Notes under the pieces: generated by a model
Seen by the model: only the letters and a program-made list of their open reading frames with translations
The model's database searches: none
Told to the model about the DNA's origin: nothing
Translations under genes and position numbers: made by a program
From: Acidobacteriota bacterium
GTDB lineage: Bacteria > Acidobacteriota > Terriglobia > Terriglobales > Acidobacteriaceae
Assembly (NCBI GenBank): GCA_021813745.1
Contig: JAKAJO010000046.1
Location: 1-52,843 of the forward strand
Direction: 5' to 3'
DNA length: 52,843 nt
Shown: piece by piece, positions 17,570 to 28,124 of the stretch
How the letters are laid out: each line of letters starts with the position of its first letter
Numbering within the stretch: position 1 is the first letter of the stretch

Positions 17570-18490
17570 ATGAAAGAGGTTCTGGCCCGGCCCGAACGTC
17601 CATCACAGAGAGGCATCGCAGCGTTGAAGACAACGGTTGTGGTGTGTACGCGCCACCGGAATGAAGAGCTGAAGGCGAGCCTTTCTGCCCTCAGAATGAT
17701 GCACGCTTTGGCGGATCAGATTCTGGTCATCGACAATTCGAGCGGGGATCCGGAAGCCGAACGGATTGCCTCAATGTTTCAAGCTGATTACGTCATTGAA
17801 CCCAACGTAGGCCTCAGCCACGCGCGCAATCGCGGGTTCATGGAAAGCAGCAGCGAGATCGTTTTTTTTCTGGATGATGACGCCACTCCCGAACGCAGTT
17901 GGCTCCAGGAGATGCTTCCACTCTTTGATGATCCGCAAGTTGGCCTGGTGACGGGCCGCATCACTGCGGGGACGCAAATCCTAACGCCGCCTGGGGATTG
18001 CACGTGGAGAATCTCGCGTGAACATCCGCATTGGCTTGAGATTGCTGCATTCGGAGGACTCGGCTCCGGGGCGAATATGGCGATTCGCAAGTCGGCATGC
18101 GGAAATAACCATCCATTTGACGAACGGCTCGGTTCCGGAGCGCCGTTTGAACAAGGCGAGGAAAACTTCGCGTTCGCCAAACTAATCAAGCAAGGGATCA
18201 TTGCCGTCCATGTTCCTACGGCGATTGTCTATCACCCGAATAAGGAACTTAAGCTGGAACCTTTTGCCGCTCGTAGCCTTGCCTTTTGGCTTCTTCTGCT
18301 GGAGGAGTTTCCGCGAGAGCGCGGAATTCTGATTCGATATCTGTGGAGCCGGATTCGGCGGATCCCTCTCTCCTGGCCTCGCAACCCACAGCAGCCCGGC
18401 GTGGTGATTTCAGCCGGATGGCCGCTTTATCTTCGCGCTGGACTTCGGGGAGCACTGCTCTATCTGCGGCATAGAAGAAGTATGCGCTAA
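17570..18490 (+). CDS. glycosyltransferase family 2
   Basis: A 306-residue GT-A-fold glycosyltransferase. The N-terminal TTVVVCTRHR strand and ILVIDNSSGD segment bind the nucleotide sugar. The metal-binding DDD is at residues 102-104 (FFLDDDATP). An acceptor-side segment (GAPFEQGEEN) supplies the usual catalytic acidic pair. The C-terminal part is basic and Arg-rich, with a hydrophobic helix near LAFWLLLLEEF. ATG 17570 is chosen because the domain begins about 20 residues later; an upstream in-frame GTG cannot be excluded. It is the first of three genes in one direction (GT2, methyltransferase, GT2-deacetylase), likely acting on one surface glycan. Confidence 0.85.
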   Translation: MKEVLARPERPSQRGIAALKTTVVVCTRHRNEELKASLSALRMMHALADQILVIDNSSGDPEAERIASMFQADYVIEPNVGLSHARNRGFMESSSEIVFFLDDDATPERSWLQEMLPLFDDPQVGLVTGRITAGTQILTPPGDCTWRISREHPHWLEIAAFGGLGSGANMAIRKSACGNNHPFDERLGSGAPFEQGEENFAFAKLIKQGIIAVHVPTAIVYHPNKELKLEPFAARSLAFWLLLLEEFPRERGILIRYLWSRIRRIPLSWPRNPQQPGVVISAGWPLYLRAGLRGALLYLRHRRSMR

Positions 18491-18570
18491 CAATTCTATG
18501 GGCCCGCACAATTCTCGACACGCTGGATCAGCGAATTGGCAGAACATTTAATCGCTCTGCTATCTTCGAC

Positions 18571-19347
18571 GTGCATGGTGATATTGAGTCAATGGGCTCA
18601 CAAAGGACGCTCTTGAGACGACAAGGAGCACTTTACTCGACCTACCGCATCGTTCGCGTCTTCCTCGAGCGCTTTGCGCCCACCCGAACACTCATTCGTT
18701 ATCTGATTGAGTTCAAGAACACGATTGTCGACAGCAGTGAGCGCGACCGAAAGGCTTTGGAAGAAGAGTTCAGCGCCGAAGTTGATCCGTATCATTTTTC
18801 TGACGGACTTGAACAATTCCGGTTTCGGCGCGCACTGGAAATCCTGGATCAAGCCAGGTGCGCAAGGCCGTTCGGCCGGGTACTGGAAGTCGGATGCGCA
18901 GAGGGCATGTTTACAGAAATGCTGGCCCCGCTGTGCCGCACTCTCCAGGCCACTGACATCTCGCAGGTTGCGCTTAGCCGCGCGAGGCAGCGCTGTGCAT
19001 CGATCAGCAACGTGACCTTACGCGAATGGGATGTTCGCTGTAACTCCGTGGAAGGGCCATTTGATTTGATCGTCGCTACCGGTGTGCTGGAATATATACA
19101 GCGGCCGGCCACTTTGCGAGCCGTGCGGAACAAGTTGATTGATGCATTGCGTCCCGGAGGCTATCTGCTTCTGGGCAACACTGTTACTACCGATCGCATC
19201 GAACGGTCTTGGGTTGGCAGGATACTGATACGGGGAACCAGGATTAACGATTTTTTTGCACGAGACAGCCGCCTTGAAACGATTGCTTCATCGCTTGACC
19301 AGTGCATTTGTCCTTTTGCCCATATTCTGCTCCGTAAAGTTGATTGA
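18571..19347 (+). CDS. SAM-dependent methyltransferase (NodS-like class I)
   Basis: A 258-residue class I methyltransferase. SAM motif I is VLEVGCAEGMFTEML, followed by the acidic motif II (LQATDISQVALSRAR) and the FDLIVATGVLEYI motif. The order and spacing resemble the NodS group, whose founding member N-methylates a deacetylated glucosamine. The next gene encodes a GT2-NodB fusion, so the pair recalls the Nod-factor enzymes NodB (deacetylase) and NodS (N-methylase). The start could also be ATG 18592; neither has a strong ribosome site. The stop overlaps a possible TTG start of the next gene, so they are coupled. The substrate assignment is inference from context. Confidence 0.8.
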   Translation: MHGDIESMGSQRTLLRRQGALYSTYRIVRVFLERFAPTRTLIRYLIEFKNTIVDSSERDRKALEEEFSAEVDPYHFSDGLEQFRFRRALEILDQARCARPFGRVLEVGCAEGMFTEMLAPLCRTLQATDISQVALSRARQRCASISNVTLREWDVRCNSVEGPFDLIVATGVLEYIQRPATLRAVRNKLIDALRPGGYLLLGNTVTTDRIERSWVGRILIRGTRINDFFARDSRLETIASSLDQCICPFAHILLRKVD

Positions 19348-19352
19348 CAACG

Positions 19353-21131
19353 ATGCAAGTTTCCGTGGTGGTCGCAACATTTAATCGGCGCGCAGTCCTT
19401 GAGCGTACACTCCCCCTGCTGCTTACCCAGAATTTTCCTTCAGATGCTTACGAGGTGATCGTCGTTGTGGACGGCTCCACTGATGGCACGTTGGAGTGGC
19501 TGCAGCAGTGTGCACAGTATCCGAATTTGCGGGTTCTCTCCCAATCCAATCGCGGGCAGGCAGCTGCCATCAATGCCGGAATCCAGGCAGCGCGCGGCGC
19601 GATAATCCTCTTCCTGGATGATGACATTCTCTGTGGGCCGAATGTTGTAGCAGAGCATGCGCAAGCAAGGCGTGATGAACGGACCTGCTTGGCGTTCGGG
19701 CCTGTTCTGGCATCGGAAGAAATCAAGGATCCATTGGCGCATGACTGGGTTCGATCCTTTTCGGACGACTTTTTTGTGCGTGATGCCGCCAGGTTTCCCG
19801 CGGAGGGATGGTATGGATGCATGGCTTGCGCTAACTCCTCCGCACCACGGACCGTGCTTCTGGAAATCGGTGGCCTGGATGAGTCTTTCAGTCGCGGCAA
19901 TGACGGGGATCTTGGATTTCGTCTTCTCCAAGCCTCGTATCGCTTTACCTATCTGCCTGCTTGCGTGACCCATCAGTTGTTTTCCAAGACGCGCGCGGAC
20001 ATTATCGAGGATGCTTTCGGTGAAGGCATCTCTGAGATTCGCCTGTGCCGCAAACATCCTGAAATGCGTGTTGATTCTCGTTTCGGATCGATGTCATCCA
20101 GAAGCCTGTGGAAGCGCTTCCTTATATGGGCTTTTGCTACCGCACCGTTCCCCACAGAATCTCTTCTCACATTTCCTGTGAGCGTCTTATCTGCCTTGCG
20201 CAAAGTCCCCGCCGCGCGGGCAGCGTCGTTCTCTCTATTCCTGCGTCAGCAGAACATCGCGACCTATCGGTCCGCGGTGCGGTTTGCCGGCTCATGGAAA
20301 GCCCTGCAAAAGGAGTTTGGCCTGCGGCTGCCGGTCCTGATGTACCACAGCATCGGTCCTCTTCGCGATGGCTTTTCCATCTATCTGACCGTTTCACCAG
20401 AGCTGTTCGAACGCCAACTGCAATGGATTCGCAAGCACGGCTACACTCCAATTCGAGTTGCGGATTGGGTCGCATATCAACGTGACGGTAAGCCTCTTCC
20501 AGAAAAGCCGATTCTTCTGACCTTCGACGATGCCTATCGGGATTTGGCCGAGTTTGGATTGCCGCTGTTGCGTAAGTACGGCTATACAGGCACGGTTTTT
20601 GTGGTCACGGACGAGATTGGCGGAACCAATACTTGGGATCTGCACCTCGGGCTCACTGAACAGCCTCTCATGTCCGAAGAACAGATTCGCCTCTGGTCTC
20701 AGCAGGGTATTGAATTCGGTGCGCATACCCGAACGCACGCCGATTTAACAACAGCAACGCCTGAGGCGATTGCGGAGGAGATGCGAGGAAGCAGGAAGCG
20801 GCTTGAAGAGATCCTGGGAGTTCCCGTCACCGCGCTGGCTTACCCCTACGGCTACTACACGGAACAGGTCGCGGAGATCGCTCGACAACACTTTGACGCC
20901 GCCCTTACCTGCGACCTCGGAATGAATTCCATCGCAACGGACCTGCTTCACCTACAAAGATGCGAAGTTGTGCCCTTTTCGAGCTGGGGTGAAATGCGGA
21001 GCATGGTCACCTTCGGGTTTAATGCCTTCTACACAGCGCGGAGCGTTGCACAGTCCTATCGAAGCAGGCTGAAGCAAAAACTCAAGAAGATGGCGCATCT
21101 CCTGTTTCGACCGAGAGCATCATTCAACTGA
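19353..21131 (+). CDS. bifunctional glycosyltransferase family 2 / NodB-type polysaccharide deacetylase
   Basis: A 592-residue fusion. Residues 1-about 240 are a GT2 domain (VSVVVATFNRRAVLE, VIVVVDGSTDGT, DDD at 89-91). Residues about 325-550 are a carbohydrate esterase family 4 domain. It starts LPVLMYHSIG, has the metal/catalytic TFDD (Asp392, Asp393), the zinc His pair in HTRTH (458-462), and the LAYPYGYYTE motif. The protein could add a sugar and remove an acetyl group from the same glycan. No signal peptide is visible, which is odd for a deacetylase of exported polymers. ATG 19353 is used; a TTG at 19344 overlapping the previous stop is the alternative. There is a basic C-terminal tail. 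Confidence 0.88.
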   Translation: MQVSVVVATFNRRAVLERTLPLLLTQNFPSDAYEVIVVVDGSTDGTLEWLQQCAQYPNLRVLSQSNRGQAAAINAGIQAARGAIILFLDDDILCGPNVVAEHAQARRDERTCLAFGPVLASEEIKDPLAHDWVRSFSDDFFVRDAARFPAEGWYGCMACANSSAPRTVLLEIGGLDESFSRGNDGDLGFRLLQASYRFTYLPACVTHQLFSKTRADIIEDAFGEGISEIRLCRKHPEMRVDSRFGSMSSRSLWKRFLIWAFATAPFPTESLLTFPVSVLSALRKVPAARAASFSLFLRQQNIATYRSAVRFAGSWKALQKEFGLRLPVLMYHSIGPLRDGFSIYLTVSPELFERQLQWIRKHGYTPIRVADWVAYQRDGKPLPEKPILLTFDDAYRDLAEFGLPLLRKYGYTGTVFVVTDEIGGTNTWDLHLGLTEQPLMSEEQIRLWSQQGIEFGAHTRTHADLTTATPEAIAEEMRGSRKRLEEILGVPVTALAYPYGYYTEQVAEIARQHFDAALTCDLGMNSIATDLLHLQRCEVVPFSSWGEMRSMVTFGFNAFYTARSVAQSYRSRLKQKLKKMAHLLFRPRASFN

Positions 21132-21267
21132 GGCATGGATCATATAAATATATGAAATAGAATAAGTTGTGTAGAGTCCATGTGCAGATTCAGCGGATGT
21201 CTAGAAACATAGCATAGCTACTATATTAAAAATTGAGTGTAATACGCTCATCTATTGTTCGATGCTC

Positions 21268-21297
21268 TTGACAACGATGCGGCATCTCCCCTACCTT
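21268..21297 (+). promoter_or_regulatory. candidate sigma-70 promoter of groESL
   Basis: A consensus -35 box TTGACA at 21268-21273 is followed after 18 bases by a weak -10 box (TACCTT, 21292-21297). It lies about 170 bases before groES, directly upstream of the CIRCE-like element, which is the usual order for HrcA-controlled chaperone operons. Confidence 0.45.
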
Positions 21298-21319
21298 TAG
21301 CAATTGGAAGGCTAGACTG

Positions 21320-21346
21320 CTAGCACCTCGCTGGCAGGGCTGCTGA
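21320..21346 (+). promoter_or_regulatory. degenerate CIRCE-like operator (HrcA site)
   Basis: Half-sites CTAGCACCT (21320-21328) and GGCTGCTGA (21338-21346) are separated by exactly nine bases. The CIRCE consensus is TTAGCACTC-N9-GAGTGCTAA. Six bases match in each half, with the correct spacing and position just after a TTGACA promoter and before groES. This suggests control by the heat-shock repressor HrcA, though the match is imperfect. Confidence 0.5.
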
Positions 21347-21465
21347 CAACAGCATCAAAGTGCGTTCGCAGCTGCAAAAGAGTGCCTCCAGTGTTCTGTT
21401 TCACAACAACCCAAATCCAGTGAGCAACCATCGAGGTAGCTCACGTGTGGAGGAGAAGCGAAGCA

Positions 21466-21777
21466 ATGGCAGCAACATCTGTGACGACCACGTTTACCCC
21501 ACTTCATGACCGCATCCTCGTTCGCCGTCTCGAAGAGACGGAGACGGTACGTGGAGGCATCATCATCCCTGATAGCGCCAAAGAGAAGCCCCAGGAAGGC
21601 GAAGTGATCTCTGTTGGCAAGGGGAAATCCAACGATGAAGGCAAAGTTTTCCCACTCGACGTCAAGGCAGGGGACCGGATTCTGTTCGGCAAGTACTCGG
21701 GAACCGAGATCAAGATCGACGGAGAAGAGTTCCTGATCATGCGCGAGGAAGAAGTGCTCGGCATCGTCAAGAAGTAG
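21466..21777 (+). CDS. groS: co-chaperonin GroES
   Basis: A 103-residue Cpn10 protein forming the heptameric lid of GroEL. The signature [12 protein letters not shown] is near the N-terminus, the [13 protein letters not shown] mobile-loop region follows, and the C-terminal half ends [15 protein letters not shown] at 21449-21455 supports ATG 21466. It is followed 81 bases later by groEL, giving the standard groESL operon under the CIRCE-like element upstream. Confidence 0.97.
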   Translation: MAATSVTTTFTPLHDRILVRRLEETETVRGGIIIPDSAKEKPQEGEVISVGKGKSNDEGKVFPLDVKAGDRILFGKYSGTEIKIDGEEFLIMREEEVLGIVKK

Positions 21778-21855
21778 ATCTGGATTGTGGCGCGCATGGA
21801 AGGACTTTGCCGCCAAGTATTCAACCTAAAGTGCAATTTGATGAAGGAGATTTGA

Positions 21856-23529
<1,674 letters not shown>

Positions 23530-23577
23530 GGCACAGTCCAGCCGAGCTTCATCGGCTGACTGGGACCATCCTCAAGA

Positions 23578-23608
23578 AGCCCCTGGCGCAAGCTGGGGGC
23601 TCCTTTTT
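23578..23608 (+). terminator. rho-independent terminator of groESL
   Basis: AGCCCC (23578-23583) pairs with GGGGCT (23596-23601), with further GC pairing inside, followed by CCTTTTTG. It lies 49 bases after the groEL stop. Confidence 0.75.
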
Positions 23609-23630
23609 GCGCGAGACTTGGCTAAGAAGA

Positions 23631-23654
23631 GACCGGGAGCCGAAGCTCCCGGTC
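23631..23654. terminator. strong bidirectional terminator hairpin
   Basis: A perfect 10-bp stem, GACCGGGAGC (23631-23640) with GCTCCCGGTC (23645-23654), has a CGAA loop that reads TTCG on the minus strand, a very stable tetraloop. TCTTTT follows on the plus strand and TCTTCTT on the minus strand. It separates convergent groEL and the transporter gene and can stop both. Confidence 0.8.
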
Positions 23655-23677
23655 TCTTTTAGCGAAAATCGCTCCGC

Positions 23678-26600
23678 TTAGTACGTGAAGTGGATTCCCA
23701 TTGTAAAGGCACGGTTGCCCCCAATGGTGTTGGTTGCTGAACCGAAGTTCGCAGCGTTGTTAGGGCAGCCTTGCGTATTGCTAATCGCATAGACCTGTGC
23801 ACAAGTTCCCGTACCCACCGGAATGGTTGTGGGCAACTGCGTGTTACGACCACTGCCTGACGAATAGGGCAACTGATCCAAGTTATTGCGAGTTGATTGC
23901 TGGTCAGTTGGATTCGCCCCCGTCGCGATCTGCCCGTAATTCAGAAAGACCGAACCGGGTGTGCAGTTGTTGCCGGCCAATGCTGCCGAATTGGAGCAGG
24001 CATAAACCTGTCGAATCTGGGCCTGATCCTGGGGAATATCCAAGCTCGTTGTATTCGTTACGTTGAACGCGTTGAAGTCATACTGGATCGTGAATCGTTC
24101 GGACACGTGAAAGGACTTACGCAGAGAGAGATCAAGCCGACGTTGTGCTCCCTGACGGAAGATGTTGCGCTGGCCTGTATTGAAGGCAGTTTCGTAAATA
24201 TCCTGAGGATCTGTTCCTGTGGAAACCGGTACACCCATCTGCCCCGGCGCGACGTAATTGATGGAAATCTGCGTTGGATCGATATAAGGGATGTAGTTCC
24301 CTCCCGGGCCTCGCATCGCTCCATTGTTGCCAGTCAGTGCAGTCTTTGGATGAGCAGGGTCCTTGATGCCAAGAATCGGATTCATCAGGTTTGGGAAGTC
24401 TCCAAAGTTGAGGCTACCCACGGCCCCGTAGAATTCGTACAGCGAATAGGGCTGGCCGCTCTGCAACGTTCCCATACCTGTCAACTGCCAATCGTTTGTG
24501 AAATAGGAGGCAAGCGACTGCTCCTGTGCGAACCTGGGAAGATTGACGAGAAAGTTGCCGTTGAAGACATGAGTACGGTCAAAGTCCGAGGACGCATAGG
24601 AGTTGCGCAAATGCTTCGGATCGTTGCCCGTAAAGAACAATCCGATATCGCTCTGCTCATCAAGAGCATGACTCCAGGTGTAGCTGCCACCGATCTGAAA
24701 GTTGTGCGAGAGTCGCTTCTCGACGTGGGTTTCGAGCGCGTCATACGCTGAGATGCCCACCGCCTGGAAGTCCGCAGCATTGGGGTTATATCCCACGTAG
24801 GGAGCCCTGAAATCCGTATTGCCACCATCATAGGTATTCCACGGCTCACCTGCAATTGGGTCGTAGTCGTACCCATCGCTCATGGAGTTCTGGTTGAGGA
24901 CTTCAAACCCATAGGTTGCCGTCTCACCCCATATCGGGTTGCCGGGAGTCGCAATGCCGGGCTCGTTGATCGGCAGCGGGATCACACTGTGACGCCCGCG
25001 ATTGCCGGCGTAGCCAATTGTCACCGCAAGGCTGGTTGTTGGCTGCCATTGCACGTTCAACGTGTAATTGATGGTGTATGGGAGCTTGTTGTTCTTGTCA
25101 TACGAACCGAAGTTCAGTGTTGGTGTGCAGAGGAAGTAGCCCTCCTGGTTCTGGACGCCTCCGCAATTCTTGCCGAACTGAGCATAGTAACTGGTCGGGT
25201 CAGGAGAACCGGTCATGATATTCAGCTGGTTCTGGAGAGCCTGCTTAATCGTAGCTGGATTCGAGTTGGGCGGAACGTAGCTGGAGACCGTCAAGCCATT
25301 GCCGATTGGGTCCGCCAATGTATTTCCCAAGCCATTTGCGTAACTCACAAGAGGCGCTGACTCGGTGACTCCGAACGGTCCGCCAATCGAACCGCCTGCC
25401 GGTTGCGAAAGATAGCTGACCAGCTCACCGCGATCGTAATAGATGCCCGCACCACCGTTAATGACGAGATTGCCGTGGAAAGATTTGGGCGAATAGGCAA
25501 AGCCCAGGCGCGGCGAAATGCCCCATTGACGGCCATTGAGGGTGGAGTTACTCACGCCCGGCGTTGGATTGTACTTGTTGTTGCCTGCAACGACGAAACC
25601 TGCGTTGTTCACCGTGAATCCGGTGCTGGTATTTCCCGTCACGTTGTAGAGCGACGGATCGAAGTTAAACATGTTGCCATATTTCTCCGTCAGGCCGCCG
25701 TGGTAGTCGTAGCGAACTCCACCAGTGAGGCTCAAGTTTGTCAGCACCTGCCACTTGTCCTGAAAGTAGCCTGAGAGTTCGTTCGACCGGTAATAGCGGT
25801 CTGCGTTATTCCGATGGCTGACAGGGTCTACGCTTTCGATCAGGCTTGACGAGTGCACCTTGCCCAGCAAGAAGCTATCAAAGCTGTTGACATTCACTTC
25901 TGCGAAGCCCGTTCGATTGTTGGTGATATTGAGCTGCGTGTAGCTATATCCCCCTCCCGCGACGATGGTGTGCTTGCCTGCGGTAAAGATCAGGTTGGTC
26001 GAAGGATTCAGGCGGTTTTGATAATAGCCCATATCCACAAAGGCACTGTAGGGACCGACCGTCAACCCCGGAGCATATTGTTCACTGCTGGCGAACTGGC
26101 TGATTTGAAGTCCGGGTAGTCCGGGATTGAGCGGGGCGGTGCCTGCCGCACCAACGCCGTAGTTTCCGCCACCGGCCGTCTGGGTGAAGTAGCTATAGGA
26201 TCCCATGCGGACAAAGCCAAGGCGTTGCTCCCAGTTCAGCCGCGGCCCGATCGCGATTGTGTTGTCGATCGCTGCCACCTGGGATCCATTGTTCTGCGTG
26301 ACCGGAAAGCCGCCCGTCGCCGAGTACCCGTAAGGTCTCGACACAGGAGCATTTTGGTAGAAATATTTTGCGGAGATCCGGTCGGTGTTCGTCATGTCAT
26401 AGTCGACCGAGATTGCCGCCTGGTCAGACGTCAGCCTCGATGTCCCGATCAGGATGACGTTGGGAACGCCATACTGATAAGGCGCATTCGATTGAGCGGA
26501 AGGAATCAGATATTGACCATTGGGCAGCTTGGCATTCAAGAGGCCCGCCGCAATTGAGTTAATCTGGCTGGCCGTTGTTGAACCGCCCCATATCGCGTCA

Positions 26601-27772
26601 GCGTTGGCAAGCCCTGCGTTGGAACGGTCATTCGTCAACCCAGAGGGCACAGTCATCTGCGAGATACCGGTCGCCTCGTCGGCGTTATCCCGGTGCTGGT
26701 ACGCGGCGAAGAAAAACAGCTTGTTCTTTACGATGGGTCCGCCAACAGTTGCGCCGGAAGTCCAGCGACGAAGGAAAGGATTTGCGAGTGAGCCAGGAAA
26801 GACTCCAATTCCCTGCTGCGCCAACTGATATGCCTGACCAAAGAAATACGGCGAAGCATTCAACGATTGGTTGGCGTAGCTGCCGTACACCTGTCCGTGC
26901 CACGTGTTCGTACCGGAGACGGTGCTCACGTCAATCTGCGCACCGCTCGTTGCGCCCTGTTGGGCATCGTACATCGAGGCGTTGACACGCAGTTCCTGCA
27001 TGAACTCAGGCGGAGGAGAAGGCAGACTGTTGCCGTTTGATCCGTAAACGGACGTACCCACCGAGAATGCGCCACCCACCGTCGCGGCACTTCCGATATT
27101 GAAGTTGTAGCGCTGCGAGGCATCGCCGCTTGAGCTCATTCCATTAAAGAGGTTTGTTGAGTCCACGCCATCCATCTGAAAGGTGTTTGAGGTGGCGCGC
27201 TGCCCGTTTACCCATATGTTCTGATTGCCGAGGCCCGAGTTGGAATCGAGGTTGGAAAGCAATTCGGCATTGACACCCGGCGTGAGAACTGCCACTTGCG
27301 TGAAGCTCCCCGTTGCCAGCGGAGTCATATCAATCTGAGCAGAGTCCAGAGTGTAGCCATTAGTTGCATCTGTCGCATTCAGCAGCGGATTTGCGGTCAC
27401 CTCCACCGACTCGGAGACCTGGCCCATCCTCAGCGAGGCATTCACCGTTGTCGCGCGAGCTTCCTGTACCTGGATGCCCTGCAACTGCGTCGTTTCGAAA
27501 CCATCATGAGTCACCTTCACCACGTACCTACCGATTGGCAGGTTGAAGATCTGGAAAAACCCCGTAGACTGCGTGGTGGTCGTGCGCACAAGGTTCGTAG
27601 CGGTATTGGTCACCGTCACGGTTGCATCCGGAATCGCTGCACCGGAAGGATCAAGCACTGTTCCGTTGATGGAACCCAATGTTTGCTGTGCCGATGCGCT
27701 CAAGGCACACGCAACGACTGCGATGAACAGCAAACAACTGTGAAAGGCACTCCTCAAAAATCCTTGATGCAT
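23678..27772 (-). CDS. Oar-like TonB-dependent transporter with carboxypeptidase-regulatory domain
   Basis: A 1364-residue outer-membrane protein. A signal peptide ends in SASAQQ. A carboxypeptidase-regulatory-like beta-sandwich follows (about 30-115; GSINGTVLDPSGAAIPDATV). Next come a TonB plug-like region (about 120-240) and a very long beta-barrel region rich in Asn, Gly and Tyr, ending in the aromatic sequence MGIHFTY. This architecture is widely expanded in Acidobacteria and is thought to import large substrates such as oligosaccharides or peptides; the substrate here is unknown. GAGGAG just before ATG 27772 fixes the start, while a reading to 27838 adds a polar stretch before the signal. 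It could use the TonB protein encoded at 3475-4614. Confidence 0.92.
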   Translation of the reverse strand: MHQGFLRSAFHSCLLFIAVVACALSASAQQTLGSINGTVLDPSGAAIPDATVTVTNTATNLVRTTTTQSTGFFQIFNLPIGRYVVKVTHDGFETTQLQGIQVQEARATTVNASLRMGQVSESVEVTANPLLNATDATNGYTLDSAQIDMTPLATGSFTQVAVLTPGVNAELLSNLDSNSGLGNQNIWVNGQRATSNTFQMDGVDSTNLFNGMSSSGDASQRYNFNIGSAATVGGAFSVGTSVYGSNGNSLPSPPPEFMQELRVNASMYDAQQGATSGAQIDVSTVSGTNTWHGQVYGSYANQSLNASPYFFGQAYQLAQQGIGVFPGSLANPFLRRWTSGATVGGPIVKNKLFFFAAYQHRDNADEATGISQMTVPSGLTNDRSNAGLANADAIWGGSTTASQINSIAAGLLNAKLPNGQYLIPSAQSNAPYQYGVPNVILIGTSRLTSDQAAISVDYDMTNTDRISAKYFYQNAPVSRPYGYSATGGFPVTQNNGSQVAAIDNTIAIGPRLNWEQRLGFVRMGSYSYFTQTAGGGNYGVGAAGTAPLNPGLPGLQISQFASSEQYAPGLTVGPYSAFVDMGYYQNRLNPSTNLIFTAGKHTIVAGGGYSYTQLNITNNRTGFAEVNVNSFDSFLLGKVHSSSLIESVDPVSHRNNADRYYRSNELSGYFQDKWQVLTNLSLTGGVRYDYHGGLTEKYGNMFNFDPSLYNVTGNTSTGFTVNNAGFVVAGNNKYNPTPGVSNSTLNGRQWGISPRLGFAYSPKSFHGNLVINGGAGIYYDRGELVSYLSQPAGGSIGGPFGVTESAPLVSYANGLGNTLADPIGNGLTVSSYVPPNSNPATIKQALQNQLNIMTGSPDPTSYYAQFGKNCGGVQNQEGYFLCTPTLNFGSYDKNNKLPYTINYTLNVQWQPTTSLAVTIGYAGNRGRHSVIPLPINEPGIATPGNPIWGETATYGFEVLNQNSMSDGYDYDPIAGEPWNTYDGGNTDFRAPYVGYNPNAADFQAVGISAYDALETHVEKRLSHNFQIGGSYTWSHALDEQSDIGLFFTGNDPKHLRNSYASSDFDRTHVFNGNFLVNLPRFAQEQSLASYFTNDWQLTGMGTLQSGQPYSLYEFYGAVGSLNFGDFPNLMNPILGIKDPAHPKTALTGNNGAMRGPGGNYIPYIDPTQISINYVAPGQMGVPVSTGTDPQDIYETAFNTGQRNIFRQGAQRRLDLSLRKSFHVSERFTIQYDFNAFNVTNTTSLDIPQDQAQIRQVYACSNSAALAGNNCTPGSVFLNYGQIATGANPTDQQSTRNNLDQLPYSSGSGRNTQLPTTIPVGTGTCAQVYAISNTQGCPNNAANFGSATNTIGGNRAFTMGIHFTY

Positions 27773-27931
27773 AGGCTCCTCGCGATTTGTGGCTCGGTCA
27801 GCCGGATCGACTCTTTGATTTTTCTCTGCAGATGCCAAGGCACAGGCCGGCAGACACTTGCCTCGGTGTACTCAGCACTTCTTGCAATGCGTTTGTGAAG
27901 CCGTTCACGTCAGAGAGTAGAACGTCGAAAT

Positions 27932-27952
27932 ACTATGGATTCTTTCCATAGT
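27932..27952. promoter_or_regulatory. inverted repeat upstream of the Oar-like transporter
   Basis: ACTATGG (27932-27938) and CCATAGT (27946-27952) form a perfect 7-bp inverted repeat with a 7-base spacer, about 160 bases upstream of the transporter start. This 352-base gap between two minus-strand receptor genes holds no convincing gene. The repeat could be an operator; chance is possible. Confidence 0.3.
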
Positions 27953-28124
27953 TTCCGCCACGCCTGCGCGGTTTCCCAAGTGAAAAATTTGCCCTGTTTT
28001 ATCTAGCGAGAGTAAACCTGTGGAAAAGGTGGCCCAAACCGTCTCGCGGCTGGATTTTAACCAAGCCGTAACATTGCACGAGAGGAATGAGCCACCCTTG
28101 GCCTTATTGGATGGGGGGATCGAC

